A stretch of DNA of 64,000 nucleotides from Alteriqipengyuania lutimaris (GTDB lineage: Bacteria; Pseudomonadota; Alphaproteobacteria; Sphingomonadales; Sphingomonadaceae). The stretch lies in NCBI RefSeq assembly GCF_003363135.1, contig NZ_QRBB01000001.1, positions 930,001 through 994,000 on the forward strand. Reading direction: 5' to 3'. Position 1 is the first letter of the stretch. The number at the start of each line of letters is the position of its first letter. A model generated the notes under the pieces. The model searched no databases, was not told the DNA's origin, and saw only the letters and a list, made by a program, of their open reading frames with translations. The position numbers and the translations under genes were made by a program. Below, piece after piece: positions 38,283 to 47,536 of the stretch.

Positions 38283-38885
38283 CTATCTCTTCCCCCAGCG
38301 CTCGGACGTGCGCTCGACTGTCAGTGACCCCTGGTACGGCAAGCACAGGGCCCGCGCATCCTCCTCCGCTCCGCTCGTCCAGGTGTTGCGATCGTCGCCG
38401 GCCAGGATCACCGGCATGCGATCGTGCACTGCCGCGGCGTCGCCGGCAGCATCGGTCATGACCATGGAATAGCAGTCGCCCCACTCGTCGCTGGCGCGCC
38501 AGATCGCGGCCGCGGTGAACACCTCTTCGCCCGGAACGGACAGCCATGTCCGTGTCATCTCGCCTTTCGATCCCTCAGCTTCCGCCCAGGCCGTCAGCGG
38601 GATCAGGCAACGCCGCTCGGCAAAACTGTACCGCCACATGAAGCTGTCGAGCTTGTCGCTGCGTGTATTATTGACCGGTCGCGGTTTGAGCGGCTCACCC
38701 GTCACTTTCGATTTCTGGGCGAGCGGGAAGCCCCACGTCATCGATCGCAGACCGCCTTCGGCGATCACCAGTCCGTTGCTTTTGGGATAGAGCTCGCTTG
38801 CCACATTGAGGCCGAGCGGGGCGGCGAGGTCGAAGGCCCGCGCGACCTCGTCGACGCTCCGGTTCATCCGGTAGAGATTGCACAT
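38283..38885 (-). CDS. SOS response-associated peptidase (SRAP/YedK-like)
   Basis: The 200-residue product begins MCNLYR, exposing the catalytic Cys2 that forms a thiazolidine crosslink with abasic sites in single-stranded DNA. Other hallmark blocks are the NTRSD segment, RRCLIPLTAWAEAE and the active-site His in AVHDRMPVIL. SRAP proteins protect abasic sites at forks and are common in phages as well as chromosomes. It is divergent from the zinc-ribbon gene and is the outermost candidate prophage gene on this side. Confidence 0.93.
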   Translation of the reverse strand: MCNLYRMNRSVDEVARAFDLAAPLGLNVASELYPKSNGLVIAEGGLRSMTWGFPLAQKSKVTGEPLKPRPVNNTRSDKLDSFMWRYSFAERRCLIPLTAWAEAEGSKGEMTRTWLSVPGEEVFTAAAIWRASDEWGDCYSMVMTDAAGDAAAVHDRMPVILAGDDRNTWTSGAEEDARALCLPYQGSLTVERTSERWGKR

Positions 38886-38924
38886 GCCGCTTGCCCTTTG
38901 TTCCGCTTCCGTTCCACAGGACCC

Positions 38925-39155
38925 ATGGTTCGCCATCGACTCGATTCGGTCAACGACTTCGGACGTCAGGGATATTGGCTGCGCATCCTGTGCAAGAACT
39001 GCGGCCACGTCGCGGAGCGCAATCCGACGCCGCTACTGCTGGAACTGCACGCTCGCGAATTGAACCGGTCGATCGAAAGCTTGGAGGCGCGTGCGAAATG
39101 CTCCGATTGCGGGCACAGAGGTGCGACGATCAGCGCGTGCGAACCCTCCAGCTAA
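38925..39155 (+). CDS. Zinc-ribbon small protein
   Basis: The 76-residue product from ATG 38925 has two Cys pairs (CKNC and CSDC) flanking a helical linker, forming a probable treble-clef/zinc ribbon. It reads against the phage operon and overlaps the spanin gene end by four bases. It may be a moron or a small regulator. Confidence 0.6.
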   Translation: MVRHRLDSVNDFGRQGYWLRILCKNCGHVAERNPTPLLLELHARELNRSIESLEARAKCSDCGHRGATISACEPSS

Positions 39156-39802
39156 TCGGGTTCGGCATTCGGATCGACCGCCGTCTGCCGCTCCACCCAG
39201 TCGATCAGCGCGTCGAGCTGGATCGCCTGCTGGGTGGCGACGATGTCTCGTTCGAGTTGCTCTTGGGGCGAACGGTCCAAGCTTCCGGCGTTGGTGTTTT
39301 CTCCTTGGTAGGGAGGAAGTCTATGATCGCCGGGCGCTGCATCAGCTCGCCCGGTGGTGGAGCGAACGGCGGTGCTTCGCTGGTCTGCGGACGAACCGTC
39401 AGGCTGGCTTCTGGCTCGTAGTTCGTCGCGCAGCCGCTGAGCGCGAGCGTCAAGCTTGCCGAGGCGAGCGCGATAATTCCTTTGGATTGCATCGGTGATT
39501 TCCTCCTGCTGGGTCCGAACGCGCTCGAGCCGAGCCGTTTCAAGTCGCTGCGCTTTTTCCTGCGCGGTGCGGTAGTCGTCCTTGGTCTTGCGGTGGGCCG
39601 TTCGCTCGCTATCCCTCTCGCTTTTGTACGTGCGGGCTTTTTCGATCCACCCGGTGGTCTTGAACGGCCGCACTTTGAGGCCTTCGAGTCTGAGGGTCTG
39701 CACGGCAGCGGCCAGCAACACGATGATGAACAGGCCGCCGATGATCGCGGCGCGCAGGCCGGACATGGCGATGCGGGCGGAGGTCCATGCGGGCAGGGTC
39801 AT
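39152..39802 (-). CDS. Inner-membrane spanin (Rz-like)
   Basis: The 216-residue product has an N-terminal membrane helix (about residues 13-36, LRAAIIGGLFIIVLLAAAVQTL) and a long charged coiled coil (about 45-130), the layout of an i-spanin. A second lipoprotein frame is nested inside it. It lies last in the lysis cassette after the endolysin and a holin-like gene. Rz joins Rz1 across the periplasm to fuse inner and outer membranes at lysis. Confidence 0.78.
   Translation of the reverse strand: MTLPAWTSARIAMSGLRAAIIGGLFIIVLLAAAVQTLRLEGLKVRPFKTTGWIEKARTYKSERDSERTAHRKTKDDYRTAQEKAQRLETARLERVRTQQEEITDAIQRNYRARLGKLDARAQRLRDELRARSQPDGSSADQRSTAVRSTTGRADAAPGDHRLPPYQGENTNAGSLDRSPQEQLERDIVATQQAIQLDALIDWVERQTAVDPNAEPD
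39205..39492 (-). CDS. Outer-membrane spanin lipoprotein (Rz1-like), nested in Rz
   Basis: The 95-residue product reads in the +1 frame inside the Rz-like gene, from ATG 39492 with a strong AGGAGG nine bases upstream. It has a lipoprotein signal (lipobox LSGC) and a Pro-rich mature part (PPFAPPPGEL), as Rz1 proteins do. A nested Rz1 is the arrangement seen in phage lambda. Confidence 0.75.
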   Translation of the reverse strand: MQSKGIIALASASLTLALSGCATNYEPEASLTVRPQTSEAPPFAPPPGELMQRPAIIDFLPTKEKTPTPEAWTVRPKSNSNETSSPPSRRSSSTR

Positions 39803-39803
39803 G

Positions 39804-40082
39804 TCAGCGGTCCTCCGCTTGGTCGAGCCCGTGCATCGCAGACGCCTCGGGGTCGGGCTTGCTCGCATGCATTCGGGCATTGGCGAGGTCCGTGCCGCGT
39901 TGCTCCCAACGCTTCTGGATCGCCTCGACGATGCGAACGAGTACCAGCAGACATGCGGCCACGTCCCAGCCTTCCGGCTCGCGCACGGCAACCACCGCCA
40001 GCAATACCAGTACGCCGACGCCAAGCGCGCCGAGAAGGATGATTTCGCTGCCGTGGTTCGAGATCAGCGGGGCGCGCGTCAT
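39804..40082 (-). CDS. Holin-like small membrane protein
   Basis: The 92-residue product has two hydrophobic helices and a charged C-terminal tail. It overlaps the endolysin stop (ATGA) and precedes the spanins, so a holin or pinholin role is likely from position; the sequence alone is not decisive. Confidence 0.6.
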   Translation of the reverse strand: MTRAPLISNHGSEIILLGALGVGVLVLLAVVAVREPEGWDVAACLLVLVRIVEAIQKRWEQRGTDLANARMHASKPDPEASAMHGLDQAEDR

Positions 40083-40771
40083 GCCTCGTTCCGCGACACC
40101 GCGGCCCCCGCGCTGGAAAGGCCCGGCAGCACCGGCAGGTCGCCGAAGGTCAGGGGAGCACGGCAGCCCAGCATCCGGTCGCTATCGAGCCAGACATCGC
40201 TCACGCTGTTGCGCTGGTTGCCGCCGCGAACCTTGATCCGGCGGCGTGCGGCGTCCCATGCGACCGCAAAGCCGACGTGACCGGAAATGCCGTGGTAGCT
40301 GCCACGCCAGAACACGGCGACCGCACCGAACCGGGGCGGGCTGTCCTTGCCGAACAGCATCCAGTTCCGCGCGAGATAGGGGTTCTGCGCCAGCTTGTCC
40401 TTGCGCGGCTCCTCCGGCAGCGTCAGCCGCAGGCAGGTATCGACGAAATCGCCGCACCACGGCAGCTTGCGCGGGTCGCCCAGCGCCTTGCCGTCGCTGC
40501 GCAGGAATCGGCTCAGCACGCCGTGATCGCGATGCTCGTGCAGGCCGATGTGCTTCGCCGCCTCGTTCATCCACGGCACGTCGTGCGAGAGGTCGGGAGC
40601 GAGGCCCAGCGCCTCGAGGGTCAGCGGGCCGACATAGGGCCGGGCACGAAGGCCCTGTGCCGCCTTGAAGGCGACCACGGCCGCATCGGTCTTGGGGCCA
40701 TGGATGCCGTCGATCGGGCCGGGATCGAAACCGGCAGCAGCAAGCGCACGCTGCAAATCGCGTGTCGTCAT
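40079..40771 (-). CDS. Phage endolysin, peptidoglycan-binding domain plus CHAP-like amidase
   Basis: The 230-residue product has an N-terminal PG_binding_1 three-helix domain (LQRALAAAGFDPGPIDGIHGPKTD). A C-terminal NlpC/P60-CHAP type hydrolase domain follows (TIGR02594 style), with the catalytic Cys in LPWCGDFVD and His in GHVGFAV. It cleaves the cell wall at lysis. No signal peptide is present, so it depends on a holin. Confidence 0.88.
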   Translation of the reverse strand: MTTRDLQRALAAAGFDPGPIDGIHGPKTDAAVVAFKAAQGLRARPYVGPLTLEALGLAPDLSHDVPWMNEAAKHIGLHEHRDHGVLSRFLRSDGKALGDPRKLPWCGDFVDTCLRLTLPEEPRKDKLAQNPYLARNWMLFGKDSPPRFGAVAVFWRGSYHGISGHVGFAVAWDAARRRIKVRGGNQRNSVSDVWLDSDRMLGCRAPLTFGDLPVLPGLSSAGAAVSRNEA

Positions 40772-40800
40772 CGTCTTTCTCCTGTGAGGGTAGAGGTCGT

Positions 40801-41244
40801 TCAGCCGCCTTCGGGCGGGTCGTCGAGTTGGCGCGCCAGCTCCTCGAGCTCAGAGTCTGGCTCTTCGGGCGTGCCGTCCTGCCGAACCCTCGTTACCTTC
40901 GGAGGCTCGCCGGGCGGGGTGGGCGTGATTTCCAGATAGCTTCGGGCGATACCGGTCAGCGCGGCCGACGCGATCGAGGGCACCATGCGCGCCACGGTCA
41001 GGATTAATGCCGTCCCGCCGAGCGCGGTCATCCCACCGATCAGCGCGGCGAGTTCCAGCGAAGTGCCGCTCGGCAGCAGCGCGCCGGCGAACAGGCACAG
41101 CAGAGGCGCGGTCATCGCCCCCACCATCACCGACTTGCCATAACCCTTCCGGGGACCGTCGAGCGCGATCAGCGCCAGCGAACCGAATGCGACGCCCACG
41201 AGGACGGCCCACCACTTCGGCGGGATCTCACGTAGCAGGCTCAC
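40801..41244 (-). CDS. Phage membrane protein, holin-like
   Basis: The 147-residue product starts at GTG 41244, overlapping the stop of the preceding gene (GTGA). Three hydrophobic segments are followed by a soluble acidic tail (PEEPDSELEELARQLDD). Position in the lysis module suggests a holin of the three-helix class. Confidence 0.65.
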   Translation of the reverse strand: MSLLREIPPKWWAVLVGVAFGSLALIALDGPRKGYGKSVMVGAMTAPLLCLFAGALLPSGTSLELAALIGGMTALGGTALILTVARMVPSIASAALTGIARSYLEITPTPPGEPPKVTRVRQDGTPEEPDSELEELARQLDDPPEGG

Positions 41245-41651
41245 CCATTCGCTCCGGCCACCGTCAGCAGCCAGACGAAGCCCACTCCCGGCAAGAGCAG
41301 CGCCATTCCGGACAGCAGGGCCGCCCGCGCCTTCTCGGGCCCGCAACGAAGCGCGCGACGATAGAACCCAGTCAGGGTCGCCACCAGGAACATGCCGAGG
41401 CCCAGATTGACGATGGCAAGCCGGGTCTCCCGGGCAATGGGCAGGCCCGCATCGGGGAACACGTTGACGCTCGATATGATCGCCCCGGCGATCACCAGGC
41501 CGGTGAAGATCGCCGTGGAAAGGTGGCGCTTCCAGCCCGGCTTGCGCCGGATCACCGACCAGAGTTCGCCGCGGAAGGCGATGAGCATGGCACAGGCAAG
41601 CAGGATCAGCGCCACCCGCAGGGCCACGGCGATTGCAGCGAGAATGGTCAT
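41241..41651 (-). CDS. Phage membrane protein, four helices
   Basis: The 136-residue product has four predicted membrane helices and a basic loop (RRKPGWKRH). It sits directly after the tail spike and overlaps the next gene, so it belongs to the lysis or host-lysis control module. No family recognised. Confidence 0.6.
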   Translation of the reverse strand: MTILAAIAVALRVALILLACAMLIAFRGELWSVIRRKPGWKRHLSTAIFTGLVIAGAIISSVNVFPDAGLPIARETRLAIVNLGLGMFLVATLTGFYRRALRCGPEKARAALLSGMALLLPGVGFVWLLTVAGANG

Positions 41652-41658
41652 AATTCGC

Positions 41659-44600
41659 CTACGCCGCCATCTCGTCGAAGGTGCCCACGCCGTTGTCGAC
41701 GTAGGGCCTGCCGGCACGAACGCCGCCGCGCACGCCCGCTTTCAGGATCGTGCCGGTCGACGCGGTTCCCCCGGTCCCGGCCCCGATGATGAAGTCCACG
41801 CCGCTTCCCTGCGGATAGCTGTGCGAGAGAGCGACCACGACATCGTCTGCAGAATCCACCTGGACGGAAGCGACGCTTGCGCCGCGCGCGGCCTCGACCA
41901 CGACGTTGTTGCCATCGCGCACCTCGGGTCGTCCGATCTGCCCGGTGACGGTCAGGCTCTTGCACCGGCCATTGTCGTTCGCGCCCTGGTTGAGGATGTG
42001 GACGCCGATCTGGCCCTCGAAATCGGGCGCATCGATATGCACGCGCCCGCTGCTGCACCGGGTAATCTCGGCCAGCTTGGTGCCCAGTGCGCCGCGCACC
42101 TGCATCGCGATGTCGAAGTGCGCCCCGCTGTCGGCCTTGAGGATGCCTTTCTTGTTGCCGATCGACTGTGCGCGGACGAAGAGCATGCCCTTGGAGCCGA
42201 CGATCTGGATATCGGTATCGCAAGCGACAAACTGCCCGTTGGTGATGTGGACATCGCCATCGGTCGGATCGAGCTCGCGAATAGCGACCTCCGCATTGCG
42301 AATGGTGAAGCCGTCCAGGCGCGTCTTGCGATTGTACTGGCAGAAATAGAGACCATCGATCCCGCCCTCGGTGTCGTAATCGCGGATCGAGACCGCGTCC
42401 GAGGTGAAGCCGATATGCCCGCTGTGCCAGTAGCTGGCGCGCACCCGCACCTTCTGGAACACCGACAGGCCGCTGCTCTGGTCGGAGAAGCCGTCTGCCG
42501 CACTGTTCTTCGATATCACGTTAAAGGTGTAGGCGCCGTTGGTGACCACCGGGTCCCAGTGCCAGTTGGAGCAGGGGTAGGCATTGATTTCGCCGGGCTG
42601 GCGGTTTCCGTCGAACCCGATGTTGGCGAGCATCGGTTCGATCACGCCGACGCCGGGCGTGATCACCTTGTCGGTGTAGACCAGGGGGAAGCTGGTCGAG
42701 AGCACCACCTTGGTCGCATCGTTCGTGGCGAGGGCATAGCCGCGCTTCAGGCCGGTGCTGTCCGGGTTATTGTAGCTCTCGATATCGATCGAGTTGGCGT
42801 TGACCGCCGTGATCTTCCCGCGCGTGTTGTCGTAGGTGTTCGTGGAATCAGAGAAGCCGAGGCAGAAATCTGCACCGACCTTGCCGGCTAAAGTGGTGGC
42901 CGCATTCGGTACCGGGATATTCGTCTGATCCTTGCTCACGACCACGTCGATCTCGACGCTGACCGCAGGGATTTTCTTCAGCGCCGATTCGATCGGGTCG
43001 TCGCCCAGGATCGTCATCGTGCGCGGCACGTTGATCCCGCGGTCCATCATGTAGGGACCGGAGGATCGCGGGAAATAGAGATCGCGTCCGAAAGCAGCCG
43101 CAATGTCGCGCGCGTAGAGCACCTTCTCGGTATCGTTGGTGACGCCGTCCCCCTTCGCGCCATGATCCTTCACGTTGATCGGATACATCCGCTCCATGCG
43201 GTTGAGACGCCCACCGAGCAGCAGGTCTTCGATCGTCGTCTCGGACGTGCGCGCCGCCACCACCTCGGGATTGCTGTCGCCGGCATCGAGGAGGAGATTG
43301 TCGATCTGGGTCTGAAGCGCGGTGGCGAGCGCGGTGAGCGAGGCGACGTTCTGTTGCAGCGTCGTGATCTGCGTGCTCGATCCGCCAGCGGTTCCGGCCT
43401 TGATTGCGTGGAAGGCGATCTCGTGCGTCGCGGCGCCGGTCGCATCGAGCTGGATCGACCCGCCGCCGGGCAGCTCGATCATGCCGCCCGCGACGCGCTC
43501 GGTATCTGACCAGCTGCCGGCATCGAAGAACACCTCGACCGGATTGGCATTGAGATAGGCAGTGAACTTCGCGACCAGGTCCGCTCCGGCCGTCCCGTCT
43601 ACGTCGGCCTTGGGCAACACGATCCGCGCGTCGGTCAGCGAGGTCCAGACGCCGCGCGCCTGCGTGTCAGAGGCAGGATTGACCGCGTAGACGGCCGCGC
43701 CAGATCGGCCGCCGAGCATGCGGTTGATTTCGGCCGCGAAAGTTGCCGCGCTCGCAACCTGCATCCGGTAGAAATTGCCGAAGGTGTTGACCGGACCCGT
43801 CATATGCCACGCGCCCGCCTGCGCGGTGCCGCGCAGTGTGCGGCGAACGATCCGGCGAGTGACTTTCCCGTCCTCCAACGTGTCGCTAACGCCCGCATAG
43901 CCGTAGAGTTCGATCCCGCTGTAGGTTCTCCTGTCCTCTCGATAAGGCTCGTAGGTCGTGGCGACCGCGCCCTTTTCGAGCTGGACCTTTCGATCGGCGG
44001 CGTAAGCGGGTCGCGCGTCGATTATCCCGAACAGCTCAAGGTCGACCGCAACCTCGTTCGGCCCCGCGACGAAACTGTCCGGTATTCCATCGGTCTGTCC
44101 GATCACGCGGGTGACGACGTCGTTCGCGTCTTTGATCGTAATCTCGGGCTTGGTCAGGCCGCTGCGGACATATTCGGTGCCGGGAGTAATCGGGATCGAG
44201 GTCTTCGTGCGCAGGCTAGATCCTGAACCGGTGGGGTCGCCCGTTGGGGCGTACTGCCCGATCTCCCACTTCGAAGGCGAAAGATCGACCAGGTTCTTGC
44301 CGGTCGCCGAAATGCTGATCGGCACCACCGGTGTGTCGGGATCGGTCCCCACGAAGCGCGGGTTAACGATGGTCTGCTCGCCCGTGTCCGGATGTGCGCG
44401 GCCGGGCGCGACATCGAGCGTCTGGATCGCGTCTCCGCGCAGGATCGCGTTGGCAGCGTCGGAGAGATCGTAGAACGCTCCCGCGTGGGTCGCGGCCTCC
44501 TGCGCAAAGACCTCGGCCGCATCGACCTTCTCCTGTCCCACCGTCTGCACGGTCGCCAACGCGGTCGCAGCTTCGGTGCCGAAGTCGTCGACAATGGTTT

Positions 44601-44715
44601 GCGCGGCGATCCGCTCATCACGCGCGCGGTCGGCCTGACGTGCGGCTTCCACCGTGTTCTCGCCCAGTTTCAGGACCGTTCCGCCCTCGACCAGCTTCAA
44701 TGTCGTCGAACTCAT
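41659..44715 (-). CDS. Phage tail spike with pectate-lyase-type beta-helix
   Basis: The 1018-residue product has an N-terminal particle-binding region with a helical AARQADRARDERI segment, and a central region with a coiled coil (about 465-490). A C-terminal parallel beta-helix opens with KDHGAKGDGVTNDTE, the usual Pectate_lyase_3 start of phage spikes. Spikes bind and often cleave host surface polysaccharide. It is the largest phage gene here and sets host range. Confidence 0.85.
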   Translation of the reverse strand: MSSTTLKLVEGGTVLKLGENTVEAARQADRARDERIAAQTIVDDFGTEAATALATVQTVGQEKVDAAEVFAQEAATHAGAFYDLSDAANAILRGDAIQTLDVAPGRAHPDTGEQTIVNPRFVGTDPDTPVVPISISATGKNLVDLSPSKWEIGQYAPTGDPTGSGSSLRTKTSIPITPGTEYVRSGLTKPEITIKDANDVVTRVIGQTDGIPDSFVAGPNEVAVDLELFGIIDARPAYAADRKVQLEKGAVATTYEPYREDRRTYSGIELYGYAGVSDTLEDGKVTRRIVRRTLRGTAQAGAWHMTGPVNTFGNFYRMQVASAATFAAEINRMLGGRSGAAVYAVNPASDTQARGVWTSLTDARIVLPKADVDGTAGADLVAKFTAYLNANPVEVFFDAGSWSDTERVAGGMIELPGGGSIQLDATGAATHEIAFHAIKAGTAGGSSTQITTLQQNVASLTALATALQTQIDNLLLDAGDSNPEVVAARTSETTIEDLLLGGRLNRMERMYPINVKDHGAKGDGVTNDTEKVLYARDIAAAFGRDLYFPRSSGPYMMDRGINVPRTMTILGDDPIESALKKIPAVSVEIDVVVSKDQTNIPVPNAATTLAGKVGADFCLGFSDSTNTYDNTRGKITAVNANSIDIESYNNPDSTGLKRGYALATNDATKVVLSTSFPLVYTDKVITPGVGVIEPMLANIGFDGNRQPGEINAYPCSNWHWDPVVTNGAYTFNVISKNSAADGFSDQSSGLSVFQKVRVRASYWHSGHIGFTSDAVSIRDYDTEGGIDGLYFCQYNRKTRLDGFTIRNAEVAIRELDPTDGDVHITNGQFVACDTDIQIVGSKGMLFVRAQSIGNKKGILKADSGAHFDIAMQVRGALGTKLAEITRCSSGRVHIDAPDFEGQIGVHILNQGANDNGRCKSLTVTGQIGRPEVRDGNNVVVEAARGASVASVQVDSADDVVVALSHSYPQGSGVDFIIGAGTGGTASTGTILKAGVRGGVRAGRPYVDNGVGTFDEMAA

Positions 44716-45116
44716 TATTCGGTGCTCCCGGCTTGGACGTTGAACGGCCCCCGCATCCAGATTTCCGGCATTCCTGCGGTGCGTTTGACATGAATGTCGT
44801 AGACGCAGCTCACGTCCGCATCCGGATCGAGCCCCGCACCCTCGGCGCTTATGGCCTGCATCGTGGTCTCGTTGATGCGGATACCGATTTCGCTGGTCGG
44901 GATGCCGTCATCCCAAGTGACATCGACGAGCCGAAGGCCCTGCGCGCTCGCGGTAGTAACCGTGTCGAGATCGGCGCGTATCTGCCCGCCATTCCATCGA
45001 TCGCGCACCTGCATGGCGAAGCTTGCGGTGGTCAGGTCCGCGCCTTCGACGAAGATCGAATGGACGAACGGAACCCACCGCCCCGCAGTGAGCGGGCGGG
45101 TGACGGGGTCTGGCAT
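44715..45116 (-). CDS. Phage tail-tip accessory protein
   Basis: The 133-residue product is beta-rich with no hydrophobic helix. It lies between the tail-hub protein and the spike, overlapping the spike start by one base. Position suggests a spike adaptor or baseplate wedge. Confidence 0.6.
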   Translation of the reverse strand: MPDPVTRPLTAGRWVPFVHSIFVEGADLTTASFAMQVRDRWNGGQIRADLDTVTTASAQGLRLVDVTWDDGIPTSEIGIRINETTMQAISAEGAGLDPDADVSCVYDIHVKRTAGMPEIWMRGPFNVQAGSTE

Positions 45117-45128
45117 CAGGTATGGTTC

Positions 45129-47120
45129 CTACTGTGGTTGGATGGTTTCTTCGTAGGGATTGCGGCCGCCGCTGCCCGGAGGAAGGGCCCCGCCGCCCGA
45201 AGTGCCGGAACCGCCCACCGTGTCGGTCGTGATGTAGCCGCCGTAATGCCGGGCCGGATTGGCGGGGGTGTTCTGCGCTACGAAGAAATCCTCGGTCACC
45301 TGCCAGATGACAGCACCGCCGGCGCGCTCCGGGTCTTCGTAGAAGAGGTAGTATGTCGTCTCTGGGTCGAGCGAGGCGATGGTGTCGCCGGTCACGGCGA
45401 CCGACTTGTCGGAATAGAGGCGCTCGTGATCGCCGATGGTGACGGTGGTGTCGGTTGCGGATATGGCGACGGGCGACTGGCTGCTGGTCGAGATGAGCAG
45501 TTCGTAGAGCGAGGCCGGGCCGCTCGCCGATGCCACCACCCCGTCGCGTTCTTCCGCGCTAGGCGTGTCGACCACCGGCGGTGCCGTACCCGCCCGGCCC
45601 AGCGCCAGAGCGTGCTTCGCATCGCTTTCGGTCTCCACCAGCAGGTTAACCGTCATGGTCTGGAAATCGATCGTGCGGTCGATCACCACCACCTTCACGC
45701 CGGCGAGGTTGTAATCGGCCATGTCGTCGGCGCAGACCAGGCAGGTCCCGATGCGATAGCGCCGCATCCGGGGCCCGCAGGGGATCTCGATCGGCCCGCG
45801 CTCGCGCAGCCGCGCCAGCTTGTAGGTGCACAGTTCGGCCGCCTGCTTGGCCTTGTTGCACAGATTGATCTGCGTTTCGCCCGCGCTGCGCTTCTCGCCT
45901 TTGTCGGCCGCGACATACTCGTCGATCACGATCTCGTCGCCGGGCACGAACTCCCACTGGTGGGCCTCGCTCGCGAATTTCGGTGTGATCGCATTGACCC
46001 GTTCGGCAATGCTCTTGCTGCTCGGCAGGCGAACAGGCGCGCCGGCCAGGTCCTTGGCGCTGATCGTGTCGACCGCCACGCGCGGCGCCTGCCACACGAC
46101 GCCCAGCTTGCCGCCGGTCACCACCGGAATGCCGCCGCCCGCCGCGCAGATGTCCTTCAGGTTGTCCCAGCGGGGCGGGGCGCCTTCGCCTTCGTAGACG
46201 ACACCGCCGCCTTCCCAACCGTTCGCATCGCAGACATTGGCGAATGCGGCCCAGTCGTCCCACCAGATGCCCTCGACCGGCCCGATGCCGTCGATCACAA
46301 CCTCCTGGAACCCGATGCCGACACCCATGGTCAGCTTGCCGTTCTGGACCCTGCCCATCGCGTAGGTGACGGCCTGCACGGCGGGGCACTTGCTGAACTC
46401 GTAGGTCGATTCGACGAACTGCCGATGATCGCCCGATCCGTTCGGCAGTGTGCCGTCCTTGCGCGGATCGTAATTCAGCGCACCCAGCCACACGCCGCCC
46501 AGCGCGGCCATGCCGGATGCGAACCGCTTTCCCTTCTTGTCGAACACCGCGATGAACGCCTGCGCGGCCTGGCCGGAAAGCTTCGCGCTCGCACCCCATC
46601 CCGGGATCGGCGTATTCGTGCCCTGCGCCAGCGCGGACGGTTCCGGGCATTGGCCCAGCTGCGAATAGGCGAACAGCCAGTTGTTGTAATAGCCTACAGC
46701 GTCCCTGCCGGTGAAGGCGACCGGCTTGTAATCCACCTGCACCGATTCAAGCGCTTCGTAGGGCCCGCCGCCACCCGCCACGATCGCCCGGAAATAGAAC
46801 GGGTTCTCGACATCGTTCGTCTTCGGGCCGTAACCGATCTCGTGCCGTATCACCCCGCCGAAATAGGTCCGGCCGAGCAGGTATGGCTGCGGTGGATTGA
46901 CCGCCAGGATCGTGTCGGTGACGCTTCCGATGCGCGGCGGCTCCTTCGCCGTCAGCTGCGCACCCACGCTCGCGGCAGCGGTAATGACAGTGGCGATGCT
47001 GGTTACGCTCGCCGCAGTTGCCGCGAGTGCAGTTCCGGCCGCCGCGAATGCACCGATGCCGGTCGCGCCCAGCGCCACCACGCCGGCGATGGTCGCGACC
47101 TTGCCCAGTGCCCCCGACAT
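45129..47120 (-). CDS. Phage tail-hub / host-specificity (J-like) protein
   Basis: The 663-residue product starts with a hydrophobic Ala/Gly-rich segment (about residues 8-50), as in tail-tip J-type proteins. A phage-tail hub domain follows (YLLGRTYFGGVIRHEIGYG), then a fibronectin-like region and a Gly/Pro-rich tail. It forms the central hub at the tail tip. The single-base overlap with the next gene indicates coupled translation. Confidence 0.8.
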   Translation of the reverse strand: MSGALGKVATIAGVVALGATGIGAFAAAGTALAATAASVTSIATVITAAASVGAQLTAKEPPRIGSVTDTILAVNPPQPYLLGRTYFGGVIRHEIGYGPKTNDVENPFYFRAIVAGGGGPYEALESVQVDYKPVAFTGRDAVGYYNNWLFAYSQLGQCPEPSALAQGTNTPIPGWGASAKLSGQAAQAFIAVFDKKGKRFASGMAALGGVWLGALNYDPRKDGTLPNGSGDHRQFVESTYEFSKCPAVQAVTYAMGRVQNGKLTMGVGIGFQEVVIDGIGPVEGIWWDDWAAFANVCDANGWEGGGVVYEGEGAPPRWDNLKDICAAGGGIPVVTGGKLGVVWQAPRVAVDTISAKDLAGAPVRLPSSKSIAERVNAITPKFASEAHQWEFVPGDEIVIDEYVAADKGEKRSAGETQINLCNKAKQAAELCTYKLARLRERGPIEIPCGPRMRRYRIGTCLVCADDMADYNLAGVKVVVIDRTIDFQTMTVNLLVETESDAKHALALGRAGTAPPVVDTPSAEERDGVVASASGPASLYELLISTSSQSPVAISATDTTVTIGDHERLYSDKSVAVTGDTIASLDPETTYYLFYEDPERAGGAVIWQVTEDFFVAQNTPANPARHYGGYITTDTVGGSGTSGGGALPPGSGGRNPYEETIQPQ

Positions 47121-47536
47121 CAGACCCTCCAGGCCCCCACATATTCATGCACGATCATCGGCACGATACGGCTGCCATTTTCGTGCCAGCCCAGCGCCTC
47201 GTTGCCGGCGTGCAGCAGGATGGCATCCAGCCCCTGATCGCCGCGCACCACGGCGAGGTCACCTAGCAGCATCGCCAGCGGCGCAATGCGAGCGCCCGGC
47301 AGTACTGCATCGAGCATCGCGGCCACATCGTCCCATCTGCGCTTCTTCAGAGCCCGGCGCGCACCCAGCGCCGAACGGATGTCCGGCATGGGCGGCGGGC
47401 GGTGGCCCATCTGGCGGAGGTGAAACCGCGCCATATGCACGCAGGTGGTCCGCGACGCCCAATCCAGCGGACGCTCGCGATACTTCGCCAGCGTGGCCTC
47501 GGTCGCGTGCTGGCGACGCAGAAGGTCGGGCATCAT
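47120..47536 (-). CDS. DUF6950 family phage tail protein
   Basis: The 138-residue product has the DUF6950 pattern: a Cys-containing helix near the start (DWASRTTCVHMARFHLRQMG) and DLAVVRGDQG later. This resembles an NlpC/P60-like fold found at the tail tip, though catalytic competence is unclear. It overlaps the upstream gene by four bases. Confidence 0.72.
   Translation of the reverse strand: MMPDLLRRQHATEATLAKYRERPLDWASRTTCVHMARFHLRQMGHRPPPMPDIRSALGARRALKKRRWDDVAAMLDAVLPGARIAPLAMLLGDLAVVRGDQGLDAILLHAGNEALGWHENGSRIVPMIVHEYVGAWRV

Noticed and set aside
44394..47237. 947-codon plus-strand frame across tail genes
   Set aside because: Antisense shadow of the hub and spike genes with low-complexity composition.
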